Position numbers and translations under genes: made by a program. The notes beneath the pieces were generated by a model. The model did not search any database and had not been told where the DNA came from. It saw nothing but the letters and a program-made list of their open reading frames with translations. Of a DNA stretch of 64,000 nt, positions 20,120-28,361 are shown piece after piece. This stretch comes from Companilactobacillus nodensis DSM 19682 = JCM 14932 = NBRC 107160. Lineage in GTDB: Bacteria; Bacillota; Bacilli; Lactobacillales; Lactobacillaceae. Within the stretch, counting starts at the first letter, position 1. Every line of letters starts with the position of its first letter. The DNA lies in contig NZ_BAMN01000001.1 in the NCBI RefSeq assembly GCF_000615905.1, positions 1 to 64,000 on the forward strand, given 5' to 3'.

Positions 20120-20145
20120 TGTTATTAGATTCTGTGAGGATAAAA

Positions 20146-21651
20146 ATGGTTAAAAAAGAATACATACTTGCAATCGATGAAGGTACCACAACTGCCAGAG
20201 CAATTATTTTTGATCACAGTGGTAAAAAAATTGCCTCTGCCCGTCATCCGATTCGTCAAATCTTACCAAATCCAGGTTGGGTTGAGCACGATGCCAATGA
20301 GATTTGGAATGCTGTTCAAACGACGATTGCGACTACTTTGATCGAGTCAGGTATCAAACCAGCTCAGATTGATTCCATCGGTATTGCCAGCCAACGTGAA
20401 ACAACGGTTGTTTGGGATAAGAAGACCGGTTTGCCAATTCACAACGCAATTGTCTGGCAAAGTCGCCAAACTTCGGCACTCGCTAACGACTTGATCAAGA
20501 ATGGTTACGAAGATGAGATTCATAAGAAGACCGGCTTGATCGTTAGTCCGTATTTCTCAGCAACTAAGATTCGCTGGATCTTGGACCATGTTGATGGTGC
20601 TCAGGAACGTGCTGAAAAAGGTGAGTTGCTATTCGGAACGATCAATACTTGGATACTATGGCAATTGACTGATGGCGAGAACTTCTTAACTGATTACGCT
20701 AATGCCAGTCGTACGATGTTGTTCAACATTAATGATTTGAAGTGGGATGACGAATTATTAGAGCTGTTCAATATTCCTAAGGCGATGTTACCAGAGGTTA
20801 GATCTAATTCAGAATTATTCGGTGTAACTAAGAACTATCATTTTTATGGATCAGAAGTTCCTATCACGGGGATGACTGGATCACAACAAGCTTCATTGTT
20901 CGGACAAATGGCATTTGAACCCGGTATGGTTAAGAATACATACGGTACTGGTGCCTTTGCGGTAATGAACACTGGTCATACACCAGCCTTGTCGGACAAT
21001 AACTTGTTGACGACAATTGCTTATGGAATAAATGGTGAGATAACTTACGCTTTAGAAGGTAGTATTTTTGTGGCTGGAGCCGCATTGCAATGGTTACGTG
21101 ACGGTATGCGTATCGTCAAGCACACACCAGATACGGATGCTGCTGCCAAGAGATCCACAGATCATAATGAAGTTTACGTTGTGCCGGCCTTTTCTGGTTT
21201 GGGGGCTCCATACTGGGACGACAAGGCACATGGTACAGTCTTCGGCATCACACGTGGAACGACTGACAATGATTTCATTAAGGCAACGTTACAAGCTATT
21301 GCTTATCAGACGAAGGATATTATTGATACGATGAGTTCTGATTCTGAAATACCGATCGAAGTTCTAAAAGTCGATGGTGCTGCGACCGCCAATGATTATT
21401 TGATGCAATTTCAATCAGATCTATTAGGAATTCCATTGCAGGTTTCTTCAGAGTTAGAAACTACTTCATTGGGAGTGGCATTCTTAGCCGGACTAGGTAG
21501 TGGATATTGGAAAGATCTTGATGATATTAAAAAGAACCATCAAACTGGCACGGTTTATGAACCTAAGATGGAAGAAAAGGTCCGTAAAAATCTTTATGAT
21601 GGCTGGAGAGAGGCTGTAGCCGCAACTATGGCATTCAAGCATCACAAGTAG
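20146..21651 (+). CDS. Glycerol kinase paralogue lacking the catalytic Asp
   Basis: A 501-residue FGGY protein collinear with the upstream GlpK and very similar over its length. The start ATG at 20146 follows TGTGAGG. The decisive difference is at residue 246: the catalytic base Asp of [13 protein letters not shown] is replaced by Ser ([13 protein letters not shown]). The second conserved block also changes, from [14 protein letters not shown] to [17 protein letters not shown]-binding residues ([12 protein letters not shown]) and the HPr-target His (NYHFYGS, residue 232) remain. From family knowledge such a protein should have little or no kinase activity. It could act as a regulatory subunit or glycerol sensor, or use another substrate; this is inference. 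Confidence 0.85.
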   Translation: MVKKEYILAIDEGTTTARAIIFDHSGKKIASARHPIRQILPNPGWVEHDANEIWNAVQTTIATTLIESGIKPAQIDSIGIASQRETTVVWDKKTGLPIHNAIVWQSRQTSALANDLIKNGYEDEIHKKTGLIVSPYFSATKIRWILDHVDGAQERAEKGELLFGTINTWILWQLTDGENFLTDYANASRTMLFNINDLKWDDELLELFNIPKAMLPEVRSNSELFGVTKNYHFYGSEVPITGMTGSQQASLFGQMAFEPGMVKNTYGTGAFAVMNTGHTPALSDNNLLTTIAYGINGEITYALEGSIFVAGAALQWLRDGMRIVKHTPDTDAAAKRSTDHNEVYVVPAFSGLGAPYWDDKAHGTVFGITRGTTDNDFIKATLQAIAYQTKDIIDTMSSDSEIPIEVLKVDGAATANDYLMQFQSDLLGIPLQVSSELETTSLGVAFLAGLGSGYWKDLDDIKKNHQTGTVYEPKMEEKVRKNLYDGWREAVAATMAFKHHK

Positions 21652-21685
21652 AGAAGCTTGAATTATGCGATTAGTTTAATAATTA

Positions 21686-21725
21686 TAAATAAGAGCCCAC
21701 ATTAAAAGACTCTTATTTTTTTTTG
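21686..21725 (+). terminator. Rho-independent terminator
   Basis: AATAAGAG/CTCTTATT with a T-rich tail after the second glycerol kinase gene. Confidence 0.8.
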
Positions 21726-21831
21726 TTGATATAACAACATTTTTGACCCAAATATTAAAAAACTTTTGACAGAACCAGTCTGAGAGTTTAATATAAACCT
21801 ATCGTTGTGTAATGTGAGGAGAGATTTTTTA

Positions 21832-23307
21832 ATGGATGAAAAGAAGAAGGACCGAGGTTTCTTCGGACAACCCGTCGGTCTGCGAACTTTGTTCTTAACT
21901 GAATTCTGGGAAAGATTCAGTTACTATGGTATGCGTGCCATTTTGCTTTTCTATATGTACTATGCAATAGATAAGGGTGGACTTGGTATGAACCAAGTCA
22001 CGGCCGCATCAGTTATGTCTATCTACGGTTCATTAGTTTATATGTCTAGTGTTATCGGTGGATACATCAGTGATAGAATCCTAGGAGCCAGAAAGACCGT
22101 ATTCTGGGGTGGTGTCTTGATCATGCTTGGTCATATCGCCTTGTCGTTCCCATTGGGGGAAGCTGGATTATTCCTTTCAATCGGATTGATCACTATCGGT
22201 ACTGGTCTATTGAAGCCAAACGTTTCTGAAATGGTTGGTGGATTGTACACAGACGACGATCCTCGTCGTGATTCTGGTTTCAGTATTTATGTTATGGGTA
22301 TCAACTTGGGTTCACTAATTGCGCCTCAAGCTGTTAACTCAATGTGGCATCACTTTAGTTTCCACGCTGGATTCTCATTAGCTGCCATTGGTATGTTTAT
22401 CGGACTTATTGTTTACTGGTGGGATGGCAAGCATCTTCCAGATACAAGTTTGAAAGCTCCAGATCCAATCTCAGGTCCAGAATTAAAGAAATTCTACAAA
22501 CGTGTCGCTTATGGTGTCGTTGCTTTGATCATCATCGTTGGTATCATGGCCTTCGCCAGTGCATTAACAGTTGATAACTTCATCATTATCCTAAGTGTTC
22601 TTGGTATTGCATTGCCTGTTGGATACTTCGTAATGATGCTTACAAGTAAAAAGGTTACAAAGGTTGAACGCTCACGTGTTGTTGCTTATATTCCATTGTT
22701 CATCGCTGCTGCTATTTTCTGGGCAATTGAAGAACAAGGATCAGTTGTTCTAGCATTATTCGCTGCAGAACAAACACAATTGCACTTTGCTAACTTCAGT
22801 ATTTCAGCTCCACAATTCCAGATGCTTAACCCATTCTTCATCATCATTTATTCACCAATATTTGCATGGTTATGGCTTAAGTTAGGTAAGAGACAACCAT
22901 CTTCACCTTCTAAGTTCTGGATGGGTCTAGTGGCAACTGCCATTTCATACTTTGTTCTTATGATTCCTTTGGTAGGTCTAAGTTCAAATGGTAAAGTTAG
23001 TCCACTATGGCTAGTTCTAAGTTGGGGAATCATTGAAATTGGTGAAATGTTGATTTCACCAGTTGGTTTGTCAGCTACAACTAAGCTAGCTCCTAAGGCT
23101 TTCTCATCACAAATGATGAGTATGTGGTTCTTAGCCGATTCAGCTGGACAAGCTGCCAATGCGCAACTTGTTAAATTGTTCGAGCCTGGTAACCCAAGTA
23201 ACGAAATGATGTTCTTCGGTGTTACAGGTGTTGTAACTCTTGTTGTTGGTGTTGCTTTGGCATTGCTTGTGCCTAAGATCAAGCCACTTATGAAGGGTGT
23301 TAACTAA
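21832..23307 (+). CDS. dtpT: Proton-coupled di-/tripeptide transporter (POT family)
   Basis: A 491-residue importer of di- and tripeptides driven by the proton gradient. Helix 1 carries the POT motif EFWERFSYYG (ExxERFxYYG). The PTR2 signature region falls near residues 70-150, followed by NLGSLIAP and the EEQG motif of helix 7. 14 membrane helices are expected. The ATG at 21832 follows TGAGGAGAG; the upstream in-frame ATG-like starts lie ahead of this site. It is monocistronic and followed by a terminator. Confidence 0.93.
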   Translation: MDEKKKDRGFFGQPVGLRTLFLTEFWERFSYYGMRAILLFYMYYAIDKGGLGMNQVTAASVMSIYGSLVYMSSVIGGYISDRILGARKTVFWGGVLIMLGHIALSFPLGEAGLFLSIGLITIGTGLLKPNVSEMVGGLYTDDDPRRDSGFSIYVMGINLGSLIAPQAVNSMWHHFSFHAGFSLAAIGMFIGLIVYWWDGKHLPDTSLKAPDPISGPELKKFYKRVAYGVVALIIIVGIMAFASALTVDNFIIILSVLGIALPVGYFVMMLTSKKVTKVERSRVVAYIPLFIAAAIFWAIEEQGSVVLALFAAEQTQLHFANFSISAPQFQMLNPFFIIIYSPIFAWLWLKLGKRQPSSPSKFWMGLVATAISYFVLMIPLVGLSSNGKVSPLWLVLSWGIIEIGEMLISPVGLSATTKLAPKAFSSQMMSMWFLADSAGQAANAQLVKLFEPGNPSNEMMFFGVTGVVTLVVGVALALLVPKIKPLMKGVN

Positions 23308-23367
23308 TAGAGAGTGTAGCAGGCGCAGGAATCTGACTTGTGTAACTCGTTTTAAAATGTATATTAA

Positions 23368-23405
23368 ACTTGGACAGTCTATTTTGGATAGGCTGTTCTT
23401 TTTTG
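23368..23405 (+). terminator. Rho-independent terminator after dtpT
   Basis: ACAGTCTAT/ATAGGCTGT (with a G-T pair) and a T6 tail. Confidence 0.8.
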
Positions 23406-23411
23406 TGGTTT

Positions 23412-23591
23412 TGCTTCCGGTTGCAATAAATGACACCTGCTGTGGGAACGATTCGAGCCAAAGTCTCGAATCTTGCTTTTAAGCTTTGCATGAACCGCAA
23501 ATCTTAAAAGTCGTCCAGTGATGTACGAACGGGAAGACCGCCGTTCTACATCACTTTCACTGCTGGTGCAATTTATCTCCACCTCCAGCCT
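23412..23591 (-). repeat. Structured repeat family 1, copy D
   Basis: Minus-strand member. The closing helix pairs GGTGCAATTTAT (23565-23576) with ATAAATGACACC (23426-23437), 11 of 12 positions paired. Inner hairpins include GATTCGAG/CTCGAATC (23450-23472), TTTGC/GCAAA inside TTTTAA/TTAAAA, and a GAACGG/CCGTTC hairpin (23526-23556). The invariant GA/GC internal loop is present. Short open frames here on both strands mirror the palindromes and have no start signals. Confidence 0.75.
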
Positions 23592-23712
23592 GCTATTCAG
23601 CATACTTATTCACAATATAAAAGGATTGGGTTATGCAGCATGTCGTAGTTTATTTTGTTTATTAGTATTATTGTGGATTCGGTTAATAAACTTGTGGTGT
23701 AAGGATCAATTT
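23592..23712. other. Spacer between divergent repeat copies D and E
   Basis: 120 bases with no gene. Both repeats begin on either side of it, so divergent promoters would have to lie here; I see AT-rich sequence but no convincing -35/-10 pair. Confidence 0.4.
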
Positions 23713-23894
23713 AGCCGGAGGAGGGCAGGAATGGAACCAGCTGTGAAATGGCTTTAGCTGACGATTTATGTCAGCTTAGGCCATGGGTCGAGCTTGTAGA
23801 CGTGTGAACTTCACGGCTTCAAGTCGAGTCGGAAGCCCGTACTTCGGCTGAAGCGGCCCCACAGCAGGTGTAATTCCTGCCTTCCGTAGGCGGC
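23713..23894 (+). repeat. Structured repeat family 1, copy E
   Basis: The most diverged member, yet with the same fold. GGAGGGCAGGAAT (23720-23732) pairs with ATTCCTGCCTTCC (23873-23885), 13 pairs with one wobble. GCTGTG/CACAGC (23740-23745 with 23860-23865) follows. The inner hairpins are AGCTGAC/GTCAGCT (23756-23776) and CTTG..CGTG/CACG..CAAG with the GA/GC internal loop. A CCGTACTTCGG segment matches CCGTACTTTGG of copy B. The ends are AGCCGGAGG and CCGTAGGCGG. It lies 87 bases upstream of tRNA-Tyr. Confidence 0.72.
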
Positions 23895-23981
23895 AATATA
23901 AAAACTAAAAAAATATAAAAAAACACTTGAAATGTCTAAATATTTTCGGTAATATTATTAAGTCGAGTAAAGACAAGACAT

Positions 23982-24064
23982 GGAGGGGTAGCGAAGTCTG
24001 GCTAAACGCGGCGGACTGTAAATCCGCTCCTTCGGGTTCGGTGGTTCGAATCCACTCCCCTCCA
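23982..24064 (+). tRNA. tRNA-Tyr (GTA)
   Basis: An 83-base cloverleaf with a long variable arm, acceptor GGAGGGG/CCCCTCC, anticodon loop CTGTAAA (anticodon GTA) and T-arm GGTGGTTCGAATCCACT. Confidence 0.96.
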
Positions 24065-24069
24065 TTAAT

Positions 24070-24141
24070 TGGGTTATAGCCAAGCGGTAAGGCAACAGGT
24101 TTTGATCCTGTCATGCGCTGGTTCGAATCCAGCTAACCCAA
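24070..24141 (+). tRNA. tRNA-Gln (TTG)
   Basis: A 72-base cloverleaf with acceptor TGGGTTA/TAACCCA and anticodon loop TTTTGAT (anticodon TTG). It lies five bases after tRNA-Tyr, so both are probably cut from one transcript. Confidence 0.96.
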
Positions 24142-24146
24142 TACTT

Positions 24147-24182
24147 AAAAAAAGGGCCGATTTTATCGGTCCTTTTTTTTAT
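24147..24182 (+). terminator. Terminator of the tRNA-Tyr/tRNA-Gln transcript
   Basis: GGGCCGAT/ATCGGTCC with a T8 tail. Confidence 0.9.
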
Positions 24183-24257
24183 TATTTGGTAGAACTACGG
24201 TATAATCAATCTATTAGTGCATAAAGCACGTTACTGCTCAAAAGGAGAATTTCAAAC

Positions 24258-24959
24258 ATGAGGGTTCCAGTTTACATTCAAATACATAATCGAATCAAAA
24301 AAGAAATTGAATCAGGCAAGTGGGCAGTTGGTGAAAGAATACCTTCAGAGCGCAAATTGGCTGAAGACTTTGATGTAAGCCGTATGACTCTCAGACAAGC
24401 AATTCAAACTTTAGTAGATGAGGGAATCTTACAACGACAAGTTGGTTCAGGTACTTACGTTGCCAGCAGTAAGGTTCAAGAGAAAATGTCTGGTACAACT
24501 AGCTTTACTGAGATCACAGAGGGTCAGGGTAAGAAACCATCAAGTAAGACGGTTTCTTATCACATCGCTGATCCATCGATGAGTGAGATGGAAAAGCTCA
24601 AACTAGAAGATGGTGATCAAGTATTACGAATGGAAAGAATTCGTTATGCCGATGATCAACCAATCTGTTTTGAGGTTACAACTATACCTACAACGATCGT
24701 TAGTAATTTGGGAAAAGAAGACATTACGTCTTCTTTGTATAAGGCATTAGAGGACAAAGCGGGATTGAGATTAGGCGATGCTACACAAACCGTTTCAGCC
24801 ATGTTATCATCAGAAAAAATAGCGAACCTACTAAAAGTTAAACGCGGTTCAGCAATCCTTCGTGTGCGTCAGGTAACGACATTAGACGATGGTCGTCCAT
24901 TCGAATATGTTCGCTCACAATATGCAGGGGACAGATTCGAGTTTTACTTAGAAAGATAA
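24258..24959 (+). CDS. GntR-family regulator with UTRA ligand domain (HutC subfamily)
   Basis: A 233-residue repressor. The N-terminal winged helix (about 5-70) has the GntR signature GERIPSERKLAEDFDVSRMT and TLVDEGILQRQVGSGTYV. The C-terminal UTRA domain (about 90-230) binds a small effector, often a sugar phosphate; NagR-like and TreR-like proteins share this form. No sugar operon lies next to it, so the effector and targets are unknown. RBS aaaaggag. A small inverted repeat, GTGCATAAAGCAC (24218-24230), between the TATAAT at 24199 and the start could be an autoregulatory operator, but this is weak. Confidence 0.9.
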   Translation: MRVPVYIQIHNRIKKEIESGKWAVGERIPSERKLAEDFDVSRMTLRQAIQTLVDEGILQRQVGSGTYVASSKVQEKMSGTTSFTEITEGQGKKPSSKTVSYHIADPSMSEMEKLKLEDGDQVLRMERIRYADDQPICFEVTTIPTTIVSNLGKEDITSSLYKALEDKAGLRLGDATQTVSAMLSSEKIANLLKVKRGSAILRVRQVTTLDDGRPFEYVRSQYAGDRFEFYLER

Positions 24960-25036
24960 GTTCAAATATTTTTTGTATGTAATTTAAGGTAATATAATAA
25001 CAAAATCGTTTCAAAATATTTAGCTGGGAGTCACTT

Positions 25037-26431
25037 ATGCAGAGCTTTGTAAAAAAATATAGCATCTTCCTGATGCTGTATATCGTATTTCAACCGATAT
25101 TAGATTCTATCACTGGTTTGATGATGCGAATGCACATGGATGTAACATTTGGTGTGTTTATTCGAATGATCGTTATGGCTGTGACAGTCTTTTACCTCTT
25201 GATCTATTTGATATTAAATCGTGATAATAAAAAAGGCTTCATGATAATCGGCTACTTTGTCTTGTTGGCATTGATGTCGATCATAAATTTAGTCATTAAC
25301 TTCAAAACGAAAACACTATTTGTTCCATCACTAGAACTAACAACATTAGCTAAGAGTATTTATTATCCTGTTATGTTACTGGGATACTTCTACGCTTTTG
25401 AAGAATTAGCTGAGGATCGAATCATTAATCGTCTCTTCCCCAGGGCAATTTTTTATGCCATCAATATTGTCAGTATCATTATGATAGTTGCACATTTCAC
25501 GGGTAGTTCATTTAGCTCATATTCATATTATAAGTTGGGTGAGAGTGGCTGGTTCTTCGCTGCGAATGAATTGAGTGCGATCGTTTCGATCACATTCCCA
25601 ATTATGATTTGGTATGCACTCGAAAAAATCGACACATGGACCAGAATTTATTACTGGATAACGATTATCTTAGCCGCATACTCTGCCTTGTTGATCGGTA
25701 CTAAGGGTTCATTGATCGCAGTTATCTTTGGAATCTGCATGGGTATCTTGTCGACAATCATCCAATTCTTCAGGCGTGGTGCTAATAAGAAGATGATGGC
25801 ATTCTTAGCCGGTATACTAGTTATAACACTTGGCGGAATCTTCTTAGCCTATCCAGCTATGGCAGTCTCCAGAACGGCAGAATTGCACAGTGAGATGATT
25901 AAGGATAAGAAGCAGAAGGCTAAGACCAAGAAGGGTCTAACCAAGGATCAAGAGAAGTATGTTAAGACTAATAAGACCGTGTCATATCTATTGAGTGGTC
26001 GTACAGTTTACTTCGAGAATGCATCCGGTAACTTCTCCAAAGCAACACCTGCTCAAAAGATATTTGGAATGGGTTATGCTACTAACTTCAAGAAAGTTAA
26101 GAATGCTAAGTTGGTTGAGATGGATTACATCGATATCTTCTTCCAATTTGGATTCTTGGGGACAATCGTTTATATGGCTCCATTGCTGTATTGTTTGATT
26201 TACTTGATAGGCACATTCTTCCGCAAGTTTATATACATGTGGTCGTTTAAGTGGGCATTATTGGTTGCAAGTGTCGTCTTAGGATTTGGTATGGCACTTC
26301 TAACTGGACACGTTATTGAGGCTCCATCAGTAAGTATTTACTTTGTTTCAATTTTGGCATATGCAATGTTCAATGCCAGAATCTTCTTAAGAACAAATGA
26401 CGATCCGTATACGATCGGCGTAAATGAATAA
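25037..26431 (+). CDS. Polytopic membrane protein of the O-antigen ligase/polymerase type
   Basis: A 464-residue protein with about 11 hydrophobic helices and one large extracytoplasmic loop (about 270-345, rich in Lys). This layout is shared by Wzy polymerases and O-antigen ligase family proteins that join lipid-linked glycans outside the membrane. The motif region AANELSAIVSITFP at about 175-190 resembles the family core. It is convergent with the TagA-type gene and near a GT4 gene, in line with envelope polysaccharide synthesis. The precise substrate is not known. Confidence 0.75.
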   Translation: MQSFVKKYSIFLMLYIVFQPILDSITGLMMRMHMDVTFGVFIRMIVMAVTVFYLLIYLILNRDNKKGFMIIGYFVLLALMSIINLVINFKTKTLFVPSLELTTLAKSIYYPVMLLGYFYAFEELAEDRIINRLFPRAIFYAINIVSIIMIVAHFTGSSFSSYSYYKLGESGWFFAANELSAIVSITFPIMIWYALEKIDTWTRIYYWITIILAAYSALLIGTKGSLIAVIFGICMGILSTIIQFFRRGANKKMMAFLAGILVITLGGIFLAYPAMAVSRTAELHSEMIKDKKQKAKTKKGLTKDQEKYVKTNKTVSYLLSGRTVYFENASGNFSKATPAQKIFGMGYATNFKKVKNAKLVEMDYIDIFFQFGFLGTIVYMAPLLYCLIYLIGTFFRKFIYMWSFKWALLVASVVLGFGMALLTGHVIEAPSVSIYFVSILAYAMFNARIFLRTNDDPYTIGVNE

Positions 26432-26436
26432 AACAA

Positions 26437-26477
26437 AAAAGAACTTGGAAAATTATTTTTCCGAGTTCTTTTTTTCT
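26437..26477. terminator. Bidirectional terminator between convergent genes
   Basis: AAAGAACTTGGAAAA pairs with TTTTCCGAGTTCTTT, with A and T runs at the two ends. It overlaps the end of the TagA-type gene. Confidence 0.85.
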
Positions 26478-27184
26478 GCCTTGACCAATCTCATATACTT
26501 AGGAATTGCTAGCATACGGCCAAATCTTGTTGGTTCTTTTAATAGACGATATAGCCATTCTAAACTTAATTTTTGGAATATTTTAGGTGCGCGTTTTTTG
26601 GTTCCGGAGAAAACATCGAAGCTTCCACCAACACCGATCCAAATAGCGTCATTTTGATAACGATACTTATCGATGAAGAATTCTTGCTTAGGTGATCCGA
26701 GTGCTACTAAGACAATATTGGGCTTTTTAGCCACGATGTCATCGACGATCTCTTGGTCGTTTTTGAAATATCCGTCATGATAACCAACTAGGTCAATCTC
26801 AGGGAAGTCACGTTCGATGCGCTTAGCACTAGCTTCGATAACTTCTGGCTTAGCACCAAGAAGATAAACTTTGAGTTGTTTTCTATTAGCAGCTTTTATT
26901 AAAAACATCAAAGTATCAAAACCAGTTATACGTTCGTGCATCGGAGTGCCCAATGTCTTAGCGCCTTTGATGATTCCTATACCATCAGGAATAACATAAT
27001 CGGCACTGTTGATTATGCTGGAGAATTCTTGATTCTCACGTGCTGAGAGGACAATTTCTGGATTAGGTGTGACGATGAAGCGATTGGATCGACCGTCCAT
27101 GTCATCACTCAGATACTTATGAAATTGTTTCTCAGTATAATTGTCAAATTCTGTACCCAAAATATTTACTCTATTCTTGTGCAT
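26453..27184 (-). CDS. tagA: WecG/TagA/CpsF-family glycosyltransferase
   Basis: A 243-residue GT26 enzyme. Family members transfer a sugar, typically N-acetylmannosamine, to undecaprenyl-diphospho-N-acetylglucosamine in the first committed step of wall teichoic acid linkage-unit synthesis. The catalytic Thr (TPNPEIV) and Asp (IPDGIGI) of TagA are present, with the SPKQEFFI and GVGGSFDVFSG motifs later. I chose the ATG at 27184 because AAGGAG precedes it; the upstream in-frame ATG (27214) has no such site. No other tag genes are in the window, so the polymer served is uncertain and the symbol is by family. Confidence 0.85.
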   Translation of the reverse strand: MHKNRVNILGTEFDNYTEKQFHKYLSDDMDGRSNRFIVTPNPEIVLSARENQEFSSIINSADYVIPDGIGIIKGAKTLGTPMHERITGFDTLMFLIKAANRKQLKVYLLGAKPEVIEASAKRIERDFPEIDLVGYHDGYFKNDQEIVDDIVAKKPNIVLVALGSPKQEFFIDKYRYQNDAIWIGVGGSFDVFSGTKKRAPKIFQKLSLEWLYRLLKEPTRFGRMLAIPKYMRLVKAEKKNSEK

Positions 27185-27241
27185 ACCGTTCTCCTTTACT
27201 GTATTATTATACACGAGAAAGATTAATTTGAGAGGTGTGCT

Positions 27242-28306
27242 ATGAGGGTTTTACATATTAATGCTGGTAACGAAGACGGCGGAGCAAGAACTTATATTGT
27301 TAATTTGATGAAGGGACAGAAGCTGACTCATACTGAGTCTAGTTTGTTAACTTTTGAAGATGGTCCTGTTGCCAAGATGGCACGTGAAAACAACTTGCAG
27401 GTTGCTGTAATGCCTCAGAAGCAACGTTTTGATCTATCAATATTAAAGCCACTGATTGCTTATATCAACAATAATGGTATCGATATTGTTCACACCCACG
27501 GTCCTCGAGCAAATTATATTGTTTCGTTGATCCACAAGAAAATTAATGCTAAGTGGGCGATCACGGTCCATTCAGATCCAAGAATCGACTTTTCAGGTTT
27601 GAAAGGTAAGGTGATGCTCAAACTCAATCTTCATGCATTGAAGCAGGCGGATTTTCTTTTTTACATGAATCCAAGTTTGAAGTCTTACTTTGATAAGTTA
27701 AGAATTCCTGATGACAAGTTATTTGAAGTATTCAATGCTATTGATTTTTCGAATTCTAATCCACTTCCTATTAGACACAATACTTTTAATATTTTGGAAG
27801 TCGCCCGTTTGGTCGAGGTCAAGAATCACAAGTTATTATTGAGTGCTTTGAGTAAGGTCAAGTTCAATTATCGTTTGACATTGGTTGGTGATGGTCCATT
27901 GATGTCAGAATTACAAAAGATGGTCAATGATCTGGATCTCAATGAAAAGGTTGAATTCGTTGGTTTCAAAGAAAATACAGGTGACTATTATGAAGATTGC
28001 GATATTTCAGTTTTGACATCTAAGTCTGAGAGTTTGCCAACAGTTTACTTAGAATCGGCCTATTATGGACGTCCAGTAGTGGCAACGAATGTTGGCGCAA
28101 CTGATAAGATCATCAACAACACCACTGGCTGGCTAGTTGAATCAGAGAATGAAGATGAACTGATTGCGGCATTAGAAGATGCTTATCATGACTGGAGAAA
28201 TGATACTTTGAATCAAAAGGGCTTAGCATTGTATCAAGAGAGTCGTGAAAATTACTCGATTGAAAAATTAGCTGAATTAGTCGACAAAGGGTACAATTTA
28301 CTTTAA
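27242..28306 (+). CDS. GT4-family glycosyltransferase
   Basis: A 354-residue cytoplasmic GT-B enzyme. The N-terminal acceptor half has NEDGGARTYIVNL and HTHGPRANYI. The C-terminal Rossmann half has VARLVEVKNHKLL, LVGDGP and the donor-binding ESLPTVYLESAYYGRPVV (EX7E). Sugar donor and acceptor cannot be deduced. It is divergent from the TagA-type gene, and its start follows gagaggtg. It probably takes part in envelope glycan assembly with its neighbours. Confidence 0.87.
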   Translation: MRVLHINAGNEDGGARTYIVNLMKGQKLTHTESSLLTFEDGPVAKMARENNLQVAVMPQKQRFDLSILKPLIAYINNNGIDIVHTHGPRANYIVSLIHKKINAKWAITVHSDPRIDFSGLKGKVMLKLNLHALKQADFLFYMNPSLKSYFDKLRIPDDKLFEVFNAIDFSNSNPLPIRHNTFNILEVARLVEVKNHKLLLSALSKVKFNYRLTLVGDGPLMSELQKMVNDLDLNEKVEFVGFKENTGDYYEDCDISVLTSKSESLPTVYLESAYYGRPVVATNVGATDKIINNTTGWLVESENEDELIAALEDAYHDWRNDTLNQKGLALYQESRENYSIEKLAELVDKGYNLL

Positions 28307-28361
28307 GTATTCATGTTAAAATAAATACTGTAAATTTTGTTACCAAAAAAATCGAGGAGAC

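Noticed and set aside
22848-23282. Long minus-strand open frame inside the peptide transporter gene
   Set aside because: It is a shadow of a strongly supported plus-strand gene with biased codon use.
23297-23757. Several short open frames in both directions around repeat copies D and E
   Set aside because: No plausible start signals, no family resemblance, and the sequence is explained by the helices of the repeat.
23905-24114. Open frame antisense to tRNA-Tyr and tRNA-Gln
   Set aside because: It is the complement of two tRNA genes; such frames are a common artefact and have no ribosome site.
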